Shown one piece after another: positions 17,091-25,725 of a DNA stretch of 64,000 nt. Positions within the stretch are counted from its first letter, which is position 1. The number at the start of each line of letters is the position of its first letter. The stretch lies in NCBI RefSeq assembly GCF_039537875.1, contig NZ_BAABBI010000003.1, forward strand, positions 62,001 through 126,000. The letters are read 5' to 3'. Under the pieces are notes generated by a model, which had not been told where the DNA came from, ran no database searches, and saw nothing but the letters and a program-made list of their open reading frames with translations. Source of the stretch: Corallibacter vietnamensis. GTDB lineage: Bacteria > Bacteroidota > Bacteroidia > Flavobacteriales > Flavobacteriaceae. The position numbers and the translations under genes are program-made.

Positions 17091-17496
17091 CCTTTAAAAC
17101 CTCGGGTTTTTGTAGTACTTGTATGTTGTCAAACAAGCGCTCTTTTACAATATTCATCATACGCTTATTTAGTGCTGATGAGTTCGTGATATAAAAGGCA
17201 TATTCTTCAACAGTAAATTGACCAATAACCATTCCTTTTAATGAATTTCTAAACTTCATATCCTTATGAATGGCATTGTCTATATAATCCATCTGTTTTT
17301 CAATAGATAAATCATAAAAAACATTTTTATGCTTATTTACGTAGTTTCTAAACACCGCAACAAATAGGTCGTTTTGTAGTTTAATTACTGGTCGTAAAGT
17401 CGCATTTTGAAAACGTTCGTCGTCACTCATTGAGTCAAAAAAAAGAGCAGAAGTAATTTCTGGTCGACATTTTAATAGGTCTAAAGATCTGTTCAT
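17083..17496 (-). CDS. Conserved cytoplasmic protein, unknown function
   Basis: This 137-residue, mostly helical protein has no signal peptide or membrane helix. Related proteins occur next to DUF2461 genes in flavobacteria, but I cannot assign a family or reaction. It begins MNRSLDLLKCRPEITSALFF. Its last codons overlap the DUF2461 gene end on the other strand by 8 bases. Confidence 0.6.
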   Translation of the reverse strand: MNRSLDLLKCRPEITSALFFDSMSDDERFQNATLRPVIKLQNDLFVAVFRNYVNKHKNVFYDLSIEKQMDYIDNAIHKDMKFRNSLKGMVIGQFTVEEYAFYITNSSALNKRMMNIVKERLFDNIQVLQKPEVLKAI

Positions 17497-17648
17497 GTCA
17501 AAAAGTTTTCTTTAAATTTAAAAATTATGTATCCTCATAATGAGTGCCTTAAAATTTGATGTTAACATGGTTATCAACAAATAGAAATTATGTATTAAAG
17601 CATTGAACCAAACTATGTATTTCTACATAAAAAATGATACTTATAAAC

Positions 17649-17656
17649 TATCTTTG
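17649..17656 (+). promoter_or_regulatory. Probable -7 box for the DUF72 gene
   Basis: TATCTTTG is an exact TAnnTTTG match and ends 17 bases before the ATG at 17674. No convincing -33 TTG is present at the normal spacing. Confidence 0.45.
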
Positions 17657-17673
17657 AGAAAAATAGCTACACA

Positions 17674-18561
17674 ATGGAATTTGGAAGTGTAAACAACCCA
17701 CAAGATATAGACTTTACGTTGCCTCAAGATCATATTGATACAGCTAGAGTTTTAAATAATGTAAAAGATGACAACGTACCAGAAATTTATGTAGGTTGCG
17801 CCAAATGGAATAGGGCAGATTTAAAAGGATTTTATCCTCGTGGCACCAAAGATGAGTTAGCATATTATTCCAGACAGTTTAATGCCATTGAGCTTAATGC
17901 TACATTCTACAGAATTTTTCCTGCAGAACAATTTGCTACTTGGTATGAGAAAACACCTAATGACTTTAAGTTTTTCCCAAAGTTAAACCAAGAAATAAGT
18001 CACTGGAAACGACTAAATGAGGTGCAAGCAGTTGTAGAAAATTACTTGTATAATGCTTCTAATTTACATGAAAAGTTAGGAACCATATTTTTACAAATGC
18101 ATAACAATTTTGCGCCTAAAGATTTTGACAGAGTTGTTCATTTTGTTGAAAACTGGCCAAAAGAAGTGCCTCTTGCTATAGAGTTTAGGCATACCAATTG
18201 GTATAATGACAATGTAGTTTCAAATCAGTTATACGATTTATTAGAAAAAAACAACATATCCAACGTTATTGTTGATACAGCAGGAAGACGAGATTTAATG
18301 CACATGCGACTTACTAATGCAACCGCATTTGTTAGATATGTAGGAGCAAATCACGAAAGCGACTACACAAGACTTGACGATTGGGTAAAAAGACTTAATT
18401 CATGGCAAGAGCAAGGTATTAAAGAGATAGATTTCTTTATTCATCAAAACATAGAAAAAGAATCCCCTTTATTATCAGCTTATTTTATAAAACAATTGAA
18501 TAGCACATTAGGATGTAACCTTAAAATTCCTAATGATAATCAACAACAAACTTTATTATAA
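17674..18561 (+). CDS. DUF72 domain-containing protein
   Basis: This 295-residue protein belongs to the DUF72 (YecE-type) family, a TIM-barrel fold of unknown function. Typical features are YVGCAKWNRADLKGFYP near residue 40, the ELNATFYR motif, FKFFPKLNQEISH, and AIEFRH with WY and NISNVIVDTAGRRD in the second half. A thioesterase gene starts 3 bases after its stop, so the two are co-transcribed. Confidence 0.9.
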   Translation: MEFGSVNNPQDIDFTLPQDHIDTARVLNNVKDDNVPEIYVGCAKWNRADLKGFYPRGTKDELAYYSRQFNAIELNATFYRIFPAEQFATWYEKTPNDFKFFPKLNQEISHWKRLNEVQAVVENYLYNASNLHEKLGTIFLQMHNNFAPKDFDRVVHFVENWPKEVPLAIEFRHTNWYNDNVVSNQLYDLLEKNNISNVIVDTAGRRDLMHMRLTNATAFVRYVGANHESDYTRLDDWVKRLNSWQEQGIKEIDFFIHQNIEKESPLLSAYFIKQLNSTLGCNLKIPNDNQQQTLL

Positions 18562-18564
18562 CAT

Positions 18565-18948
18565 ATGAGATTTCACACAAGAAAATGGGTAAAACCAGAA
18601 GACTTAAACCCTAATGAAACTTTATTTGGAGGACAATTACTTGCCTGGATAGATGAAGAGGCAGCATTATATACCATAATACAACTAGAAAACTCTAAAG
18701 TTGTTACCAAATATATTTCTGAAATTAATTTTATGAGCTCTGCAAAGCAAGGTGATATTATTGAACTTGGTATTGAGGTAGTAAAATTTGGTAAAACATC
18801 TTTAACATTAAAGTGTGAAGCGCGTAACAAAATGACTCGAGAAACTATTCTTACTGTAGACAATATTATTATGGTAAATCTTGGTAATGATGGAAAACCA
18901 GCTGCTCATGGTAAAACAGAAGTAGAGTTTGTTAAAGATAGATTGTAG
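18565..18948 (+). CDS. Acyl-CoA thioesterase, hotdog fold
   Basis: This 127-residue single hotdog domain matches the YciA-type acyl-CoA thioesterases, which hydrolyse acyl-CoA to free acid and CoA. The motif NETLFGGQLLAWIDEEAA contains the conserved G-G-x-x-L-x-x-x-D helix, and MSSAKQGDIIELGIEVVKFGKTS follows as the second conserved strand pair. It follows the DUF72 gene by 3 bases. Confidence 0.88.
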   Translation: MRFHTRKWVKPEDLNPNETLFGGQLLAWIDEEAALYTIIQLENSKVVTKYISEINFMSSAKQGDIIELGIEVVKFGKTSLTLKCEARNKMTRETILTVDNIIMVNLGNDGKPAAHGKTEVEFVKDRL

Positions 18949-19051
18949 AATTAACAATCGTTAACATCTACAGCTGTAAGCTATTTCGTATATTATAGTA
19001 AATGTCTTATAAAGCCAAATAAGGCTATTATTAAAAATTAAACTATCAACT

Positions 19052-19537
19052 ATGAGAAATAAGCTTATGCTGTTTATTGTTGCCGTTGCGTTAGTTGCAT
19101 GCGGATCAACAAAAACTCAAACTACAAATTTGTCCAAGCGTATCATGAAAGGATACTGGGCACTTAACACAATTACTTATAGCCAATCAGGCGAATTCAA
19201 TGTAACACTCTTTAACGATGCCACTGCAGGTTGCTTTAAAGGAAGTACCTGGCGTTTTATTCCTAATAATAATACAGGAATTTACACTTTATCAGGGTTA
19301 GATTGTGACAATACAGAAAAACACTTTGTATCTACATTTGACAAAATAGACAAAGATTCTGGCTTATATGATTTTCTTTTAAAGCCAACAAATGAGAAGC
19401 ATAAGTCTGAAACTAATAACGGTTTTAGAGTTAGCTTAACACACCTTGATGACACTACAATGCAATGGCAACAAACGGTTTCTTTAGATGGAAAACCATT
19501 TACAATTTATATGAACTTTACTAAAATTAACGAATAA
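19052..19537 (+). CDS. Lipocalin-like lipoprotein
   Basis: This 161-residue protein has a signal peptide with lipobox cysteine C17 (ALVACG). The mature part looks like a small beta barrel beginning KGYWALNTITYS, which resembles the lipocalin-like domain common in Bacteroidota lipoproteins. Its stop codon overlaps the start of the OmpA-family gene (TAATG), indicating translational coupling. It probably sits in the outer membrane with its partner. Confidence 0.75.
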   Translation: MRNKLMLFIVAVALVACGSTKTQTTNLSKRIMKGYWALNTITYSQSGEFNVTLFNDATAGCFKGSTWRFIPNNNTGIYTLSGLDCDNTEKHFVSTFDKIDKDSGLYDFLLKPTNEKHKSETNNGFRVSLTHLDDTTMQWQQTVSLDGKPFTIYMNFTKINE

Positions 19538-20241
19538 TGACAACTTACATTAAGAAAATAACAGGAATAACATTAGCTATGTTACTTACTATAAGTATTA
19601 GTAGCTGTGAAGCAACAAAAAATGCAAATAACAAACAAAAAGGCGCTGTAATTGGTGCTGCTGGTGGAGCCATTCTAGGTGCTATCATTGGAAACAATGT
19701 TGGCAAAGGTGGCAACGGAGAATTAGGAGCTGCTATTGGTGGTGTTATTGGTGGTGGAGCTGGAGTCCTTATTGGTAATAGAATGGATAAACAAGCACAA
19801 CGTATAGAAAATGAACTACCAGGAGCTCAAGTAGAACGTGTAGACAATGGTATTGTCGTTACTTTTGATGAGAATAGTGGCGTTTTCTTTGATACAAATA
19901 AGTATAATATCAACGCGCAATCTCAAGCTACTTTAGATAAATTATCTAATGTATTAGCTGATTACCCTGATACTAATGTGCTTGTTGTAGGCCATACAGA
20001 TAGTACTGGAGATGATGCTTATAATATGACGTTATCAAAAAACAGAGCTTATGCTGTAACTAATTATTTTACAGGAAGAGGATTAAGCGCTTCTAGATTT
20101 ACAACACACTGGTTTGGTGAAGAAAAACCAATTGCTGATAACACTACAGCTGATGGTAGATCTAAAAATAGACGTGTAAACCTAGCTATTTTACCAAATG
20201 ACAAAATGATTGAAGATGCTCAAAATGAAGCAGGAAATTAA
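19537..20241 (+). CDS. OmpA family lipoprotein with glycine zipper
   Basis: This 234-residue protein has three parts: a signal peptide with lipobox C24 (SISSC), a glycine-zipper segment (about 35-85; GAAGGAILGAIIGNNVG and GAAIGGVIGGGAGVLIG), and a C-terminal OmpA peptidoglycan-binding domain (about 110-225; VVGHTDSTGDDAYN and the final SKNRRVNLAI). It probably links the outer membrane to peptidoglycan. It is coupled to the upstream lipocalin-like lipoprotein gene, and a terminator follows. Confidence 0.9.
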   Translation: MTTYIKKITGITLAMLLTISISSCEATKNANNKQKGAVIGAAGGAILGAIIGNNVGKGGNGELGAAIGGVIGGGAGVLIGNRMDKQAQRIENELPGAQVERVDNGIVVTFDENSGVFFDTNKYNINAQSQATLDKLSNVLADYPDTNVLVVGHTDSTGDDAYNMTLSKNRAYAVTNYFTGRGLSASRFTTHWFGEEKPIADNTTADGRSKNRRVNLAILPNDKMIEDAQNEAGN

Positions 20242-20260
20242 TCAGTAAATATCCCTCACA

Positions 20261-20297
20261 AAAAAAGCAGCTCATTATTTTGAACTGCTTTTTTTTT
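20261..20297. terminator. Bidirectional terminator
   Basis: AAAAAAGCAG (20261-20270) pairs with CTGCTTTTTT (20285-20294), with T or A tracts on both sides. It serves the OmpA gene on the plus strand and the MscS gene on the minus strand. Confidence 0.8.
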
Positions 20298-21537
20298 ATG
20301 CTTTAAACTTAAAATCGTATTCAAATATTTCTAAATCAAAATACGGAATAGCAGCAAGCATATGATCAAATATATCAGAGATTATATACTCATAGTTTTC
20401 CCATCGTTTATCACTACTAAAGGCATAAATCTCAAGCGGAATACCCTCAGGAGATGGCGCTAATTGCCTAGTCATAATTGTCATATCTTTATTGATTGCA
20501 GAATGGTTCTCTATATATGCTTGTATATATTTTCTGAAAACACCTAAATTCGTTAGGTTTCTACCATTTATCAATACAGATTTATCAATGTTATGCGAGC
20601 TGTTAAACGATTCTATATCACTTTGTCGCTTATTTACATAATCGGTGATCAATTGAATATCTTTCAGTTTTTCAATATCATCAGATGTAAGATACTTTAC
20701 TGAAGTTGCTCTTATGATAAGTGCGCGTTTTATACGTCTTCCTCCAGAATCACTCATACCGCGCCAGTTTTTAAATGCATCAGATATAAGAGCATAAGTA
20801 GGAATGTTGGTAATGGTTTTATCAAAATTCTGAACCTGAACTGTAGATAGGTTTATTTCTATAACATCACCATCTGCACCATATTTTTCCATAGTAATCC
20901 AATCGCCAATACGAATGGTATCATTCACAGCCACTTGAATACTCGCAACAAAACCAAGTATCGTATCTTTAAAAATAAGTAATAGTATGGCAGAAGCAGC
21001 ACCAAGTGTTGTAAAAAACTTAATGATAGATATATCGGTGATGACAACAAAACTTACTGCTACACCAATAATCCATACAAAAAGCATTACTACTTGTATG
21101 TAGCTATCAATAGGCTTGTCCTTTAGTCTTGGTATGGTTTTAAAATAAGATTCAAACGTTTTTAAAACACTTCTTAAAATCCAGATAAATAGTACAACAC
21201 CGTAAATTTTAATAAGTTTTTCTATAGGTACTTCAAAACTCGGAAAATCATAAAACACTATAGGAAATAACTTTAAAGTAATAACTAGTGGTACTAGGTG
21301 TGCTATATTTCTAGGAGCTTTATGAGTTATTAATAAATCATCAAAATTGGTTTTAGACTTTCCTGCAAAATTGCTAAATGCCTGAAGTAAAATTTTTCGG
21401 GTTATAAAATCTGAAAGAAATATAAAAAACACCAATATGCTCAATAAAACTATCATATTGAGATATGTTGCTGAACTTTCAGAAAAGTCTAATGAAATAA
21501 AATAATCGTAAAAGTAATGTCTTAAATTTTCAAACAT
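20296..21537 (-). CDS. MscS-family mechanosensitive ion channel
   Basis: This 413-residue inner-membrane protein has several N-terminal helices, a pore helix region with GAASAILLLIFKDTILGFVASIQ, and the MscS beta domain with GDWITMEKYGADGDVIEINLSTVQVQNFDKTI. It is longer than MscS itself and belongs to the YbdG-like group, which responds weakly to osmotic downshock. It starts just before the stop of the upstream DUF3817 gene on the same strand, so the two form an operon. Confidence 0.9.
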   Translation of the reverse strand: MFENLRHYFYDYFISLDFSESSATYLNMIVLLSILVFFIFLSDFITRKILLQAFSNFAGKSKTNFDDLLITHKAPRNIAHLVPLVITLKLFPIVFYDFPSFEVPIEKLIKIYGVVLFIWILRSVLKTFESYFKTIPRLKDKPIDSYIQVVMLFVWIIGVAVSFVVITDISIIKFFTTLGAASAILLLIFKDTILGFVASIQVAVNDTIRIGDWITMEKYGADGDVIEINLSTVQVQNFDKTITNIPTYALISDAFKNWRGMSDSGGRRIKRALIIRATSVKYLTSDDIEKLKDIQLITDYVNKRQSDIESFNSSHNIDKSVLINGRNLTNLGVFRKYIQAYIENHSAINKDMTIMTRQLAPSPEGIPLEIYAFSSDKRWENYEYIISDIFDHMLAAIPYFDLEIFEYDFKFKA

Positions 21538-21828
21538 TTATACGGTAGTTTTTAAATATTTTTTTTCAATGTAAAACGTGCCAAACGGAATTATTGAAGC
21601 TAGTAAAACAATACCAGTAGTTGAGTTTTTCCATTGTAATTTTCTAGCTATAAATAACGCCACAATAATATAGGCTATAAATAAAATACCGTGAGGCATT
21701 CCTAGCATTTTTACATATTGCGGATCGCCACTTAAATACTTTATAGGAGTTGCTATCCCTAATAGTAAAATATACGAAACTCCTTCTAAAAATGCGATAA
21801 TTCTAAATACGTTTATAAGTTTTGTCAT
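21538..21828 (-). CDS. DUF3817 small membrane protein
   Basis: This 96-residue protein begins MTKLINVFRIIAFLEGVSYI and shows the DUF3817 pattern, with GMPHGILFIAYI in the middle and FYIEKKYL near the end; three membrane helices are likely. A longer frame from a TTG at 21849 is possible, but that codon lies inside the promoter box at 21847-21854, so the ATG at 21828 is preferred. The MscS gene follows directly. Function is unknown. Confidence 0.85.
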   Translation of the reverse strand: MTKLINVFRIIAFLEGVSYILLLGIATPIKYLSGDPQYVKMLGMPHGILFIAYIIVALFIARKLQWKNSTTGIVLLASIIPFGTFYIEKKYLKTTV

Positions 21829-21846
21829 AGTTGTTGTTTTACCTTG

Positions 21847-21854
21847 CAAAGGTA
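21847..21854 (-). promoter_or_regulatory. -7 box for the DUF3817-MscS operon
   Basis: On the minus strand TACCTTTG matches TAnnTTTG and ends 18 bases before the ATG at 21828. It decides the start of the DUF3817 gene against the upstream TTG. Confidence 0.5.
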
Positions 21855-22043
21855 CTGCTCATTTCATAAAAACATTCTAGATTTAACAACTTTTTTAGAC
21901 GATATCATTGTAGGAAATAGCCCGTTTTTGGGTTGTTTTTAAGTAAGTTAACGAAAAAAAACACGTACTATCGAATATAATCTTTCTGTGGTTAGATATA
22001 CTATACATTTATCTACGAATTTGTTATTAATCTATATTATACA

Positions 22044-23396
22044 ATGAAATTTGTTCTGTCCCAGCAGGTTATTAAAGTTCAAAATGTACTAGCATTATTC
22101 GTGTTTTGTATGCTATACACGCATGCTTTCTCCCAATCTACAGCAATTCCTGACTCTAACTTTGAGCAAGCACTTGTTTATATGAATATTGATACCAATG
22201 GTATGACAGGAGATATTTTGAATTGTGATGCCGAAAACGTTTTGTCTTTAAACTTATACAATAAAGACATTAGTGACTTAACGGGTATTGAAGCTTTTGT
22301 AGATTTAAAAAACCTTAATGCAGATTATAACAATCTTACTAACATTAATTTAAGCCAAAATCGCGATTTAGAATATATTGATGTTGATAATAATGCATTA
22401 ACAACTATTGATGTATCAAGTAATTTAGATTTACATGAGCTACATGTTAGCTCAAACTACTTATCAAGTATTGATGTTAGTCATAACAGTGAGCTTAAAA
22501 GTCTTACATGTAGTATAAACAACATAAGCACCATAGATGTATCACAAAATTCTGAACTTGAAGTTTTATGGTGCTACTCAAACAATTTAAACACATTAAC
22601 GGTTTCCAACAACGCTTCATTATCATCATTGATTTGTGGTCAGAATAATTTAAGCGTACTTAACGTAACCAATAACTCAAACTTAAAAACCATCTCTTGT
22701 GCTTCAACAGGAATATCAGAATTAAATATTGCAAACAATCCAGAGCTAGAATATTTAGATTGTAGTAATAATAGCATTAGTAGTTTAAATTTAAACGCTA
22801 ACACGCAACTTAAAAGAGTATTAGCTAGTAATAACAATTTGACTGCTATTGATGTATCTAATTTAGAAGATCTTTTTCTTTTTTATATCACTAATAATAA
22901 TTTAGAGCATATAGATCTTTCTAGTAATACAGATTTAAGGTACTTTAATGCCGAAAACAACAACCTTCAAGAGGTAGACATTCGTAATAATAATGCAAAT
23001 GGCATAAGAGAGTTCAACACAACTCAAAACCCAAGCTTAACGTGTTTAATGGTAAATGATGCTTCTCAAAGCTACTTAAACACTTGGGATATAGATGCAC
23101 ATACTAGCTTTGTTAATAGTGAAAATGAATGTCAGCTATTAAGTACTGATAGTGTTTCACAATTAGATACTTTAAGTGTATATCCTAATCCTGCATCAGA
23201 ATTTCTTTACGTAACCTTAAATACAAATAATGAGTCTAGTCTAGAGTTATTTACAATAAGTGGTCAGCGTATTAAAAAACAAACACTACACGCAGGGAAA
23301 AACCAAATAGATATTTCACAAATAAATGCTGGAATTTACCTTACAAAAATTATATCTAATGGTTTTTCACATAGCTCTAAACTTATAATTAAGTAA
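22044..23396 (+). CDS. Secreted leucine-rich-repeat protein with T9SS sorting domain
   Basis: This 450-residue protein starts with a signal peptide (cleavage near AFSQ, about residue 31). Residues about 60-335 are tandem repeats of roughly 21 residues with the pattern N-N-L-x-x-I-D-V-S-x-N-x-x-L, as in LRR or internalin-like proteins. The C-terminus (about 375-450) is a type A T9SS sorting domain, with VYPNPASEFLYV and a final strand pair ending KLIIK. The protein should be exported across the outer membrane and attached or released. The ligand is unknown. The gene stands alone. Confidence 0.88.
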   Translation: MKFVLSQQVIKVQNVLALFVFCMLYTHAFSQSTAIPDSNFEQALVYMNIDTNGMTGDILNCDAENVLSLNLYNKDISDLTGIEAFVDLKNLNADYNNLTNINLSQNRDLEYIDVDNNALTTIDVSSNLDLHELHVSSNYLSSIDVSHNSELKSLTCSINNISTIDVSQNSELEVLWCYSNNLNTLTVSNNASLSSLICGQNNLSVLNVTNNSNLKTISCASTGISELNIANNPELEYLDCSNNSISSLNLNANTQLKRVLASNNNLTAIDVSNLEDLFLFYITNNNLEHIDLSSNTDLRYFNAENNNLQEVDIRNNNANGIREFNTTQNPSLTCLMVNDASQSYLNTWDIDAHTSFVNSENECQLLSTDSVSQLDTLSVYPNPASEFLYVTLNTNNESSLELFTISGQRIKKQTLHAGKNQIDISQINAGIYLTKIISNGFSHSSKLIIK

Positions 23397-23402
23397 AGGC
23401 GT

Positions 23403-25598
23403 TTACTGTTTAACTATTTTCTTAACAATTACACCAGCGTTATTAGCACTATATAGTTTAGCGAAATAAACACCGGTTGATAATGCGGGTAGCTGCATCG
23501 TTGCTGTTTTATGTGTTGTTTTAGTGATGTATTCTTGATAAACTTGCTTGCCGTCAATACCATATAACTCAACTGTAAAAGCCGTATCAAAATCGTGTTT
23601 CACATGCAATTCATTATTAAAAGGTATAGGATATAAAGTAACAGAATCTTCATAAGCGACATCTTCGGTACTTAATAAACCATCATAAAACGTTTCAGCA
23701 TAATTAAAGGCTTGAATTCCTACATCTTTTCCTATAATTCTACCACGAATATCATCAATAGGAGGGTGAATACCACCCCAAATTCTAGATAAACTGCATT
23801 GATCTGATGCATCTCTGTATGTAGCCCATTCTAAAGAGAATGTTTCTGATGGACCTTCCTCAAAAACTAAAAACTCATTTTGTGGTGCTTCAAAAGTTCC
23901 CATACCTCCAGGAAAAAACGGATCTCCTGTTAATAAGGTTAATACTTCAGCTGCTGCTCTAGAAAATGTAGAGTGTCCAGAAACATAACCTGCAAAAGGT
24001 GGTGTTACAAATGTTGGGCGCTGATAAGGCCACCAATGCGAACCTAATATCCAATCAACACCAGCCACATCTGTATTTGGGTCACTTATATAATCTGGTC
24101 CTTTCCAAGCATAAATCTTAATTTTACCAACGTTTTCATTATTGGTGCCAGCAAGCGGGTCTCCAGCTTCTATCAATGCTATTCTATTTGGTATTAATGG
24201 TAATCCATGAGGGTCATAACTTGGCAATGACATATCACTACTTTGTCCTTTTCCAGCCATGTATCTTATAGCAGAAATTGGTCTTATGTAATCATAATAT
24301 CCTTTTACACCCCAAGTAGCTACAGCTGAATCATGCATGGCACCACCTAAAGCTAAATAGCATTTCACATCCCATTCTAAATCACTTAAAATAGGACCTT
24401 CGCCTTTAAAACGCTTTTCTAACATAGGGTGATCACTTACATAATTCATAATTGTAAACCAATGTCCTGGTGGTGTTTCAGAATCTGGACCATCTGCCCA
24501 AAATTCTGCTAATACACGAGCATAATCTGCGCGCTTTACAATTTGTGGTTCATAAGGTAATCCTGTTGCTGGATTTGTATCATATCCAGTTCCTGTATCT
24601 CCACCTTCCATAAAGTCATAAAATGTAGCATAATCTTCATGTGTGATAGGGAAGTCTTCTAAATCAATATTCCCAATACCATTAGGAGAGATATCTATAG
24701 TAGTTGGATCATTAGGGTCTAAATGTGATGACCATGATGCTACCAGTGCAAATGTCCATTTATAAGGGTCTTCAAAACCATTTTCATTTGAGTTTTGTAT
24801 GTAAGGTGGTGCTGTAGGGTCATGATATATATAGCAATCAAAACCACTATTAGCATTGAGTACTTGCAAATCTGCATCTGTAAAACTAAATGGTGTAACT
24901 TCTCCCCATTCAGGGCTTAAAAAACCAGGTGTATTCAATGGGTACATATTACCACTTTGATCTATATAAACGTCAAAAGCTAGTGGTTGCCATCTATTGG
25001 GATCTATATCATTAGTATCTGAATAAACATCTAAGATTAAAGGGGTGTTCACTGGTGAATAGTGTTGATTACTATATCCATTGGCTTCATTTGAGCCATC
25101 TTGTAAACCAAATGCTATCATCTGATTGGCTAAATAGTTACCAAGTGCTGCATAAGAGCCAGAGCTGTAGTCTGTTGATGTAAACGATTCATCATAACCA
25201 TACGAACTAAACAAATCATTAAAAGCTTGTAGTGATTGTCCTGCACCAGGTGAGTTAGCAAATCTGTGGTTTAATAATCTAAACATTGCATAACTTATCA
25301 TTTCATGTCTTGCTGATGCCAGGTCTGTCGGACTTTGTATACCAGTAAAATTACAATGGTATGAACCAAAATCTTTTCCTAAAAATACCGTTTCTGCTTG
25401 ACCATCAAACAAAGCCCAAGAATCATACATTACTACTGATGCGTGAAACAAGTTTCTAGCATGTACTGTTGGCCTAGCAAAATCTACGCGTATGGCGTTT
25501 AATAAAGCCTCATTCCAATCTCTAGCTACCGAGTGTTGAGAAAATGTTGGGAGTAATGAAAAGATTGTAAGAACAATAGTTAGTGTAGTTTTTTTCAT
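23403..25598 (-). CDS. Vanadium-haloperoxidase-like PAP2 protein, T9SS-secreted
   Basis: This 731-residue protein starts at the ATG at 25598, giving the signal peptide MKKTTLTIVLTIFSLL with cleavage near TFSQ. A longer frame from 25652 would hide it and is rejected. The C-terminal half carries the vanadium haloperoxidase/PAP2 signature: RPTFVTPPFAGYVSGHSTFSR and, further on, SRIWGGIHPPIDDIRGR with the R-x-x-x-H-x-x-x-D arrangement. The final 80 residues are a T9SS type A domain (YPIPFNNELHV). It may be an extracellular haloperoxidase or an acid phosphatase; the reaction cannot be decided from sequence. Confidence 0.87.
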   Translation of the reverse strand: MKKTTLTIVLTIFSLLPTFSQHSVARDWNEALLNAIRVDFARPTVHARNLFHASVVMYDSWALFDGQAETVFLGKDFGSYHCNFTGIQSPTDLASARHEMISYAMFRLLNHRFANSPGAGQSLQAFNDLFSSYGYDESFTSTDYSSGSYAALGNYLANQMIAFGLQDGSNEANGYSNQHYSPVNTPLILDVYSDTNDIDPNRWQPLAFDVYIDQSGNMYPLNTPGFLSPEWGEVTPFSFTDADLQVLNANSGFDCYIYHDPTAPPYIQNSNENGFEDPYKWTFALVASWSSHLDPNDPTTIDISPNGIGNIDLEDFPITHEDYATFYDFMEGGDTGTGYDTNPATGLPYEPQIVKRADYARVLAEFWADGPDSETPPGHWFTIMNYVSDHPMLEKRFKGEGPILSDLEWDVKCYLALGGAMHDSAVATWGVKGYYDYIRPISAIRYMAGKGQSSDMSLPSYDPHGLPLIPNRIALIEAGDPLAGTNNENVGKIKIYAWKGPDYISDPNTDVAGVDWILGSHWWPYQRPTFVTPPFAGYVSGHSTFSRAAAEVLTLLTGDPFFPGGMGTFEAPQNEFLVFEEGPSETFSLEWATYRDASDQCSLSRIWGGIHPPIDDIRGRIIGKDVGIQAFNYAETFYDGLLSTEDVAYEDSVTLYPIPFNNELHVKHDFDTAFTVELYGIDGKQVYQEYITKTTHKTATMQLPALSTGVYFAKLYSANNAGVIVKKIVKQ

Positions 25599-25725
25599 AG
25601 ATGTAATAGTTAGATTGTTAAATGTAAAAAAAACATTAAAAAAATACCACAAAACTTTAACGAAACATTAAAATTTCATTATTGGCGATTACGTATATTT
25701 ATGGCTATTAACCAATCAAAAAACA

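Noticed and set aside
25599..25652. Start of the haloperoxidase-like gene at 25652
   Set aside because: It would bury a perfect signal peptide that begins at the ATG at 25598.
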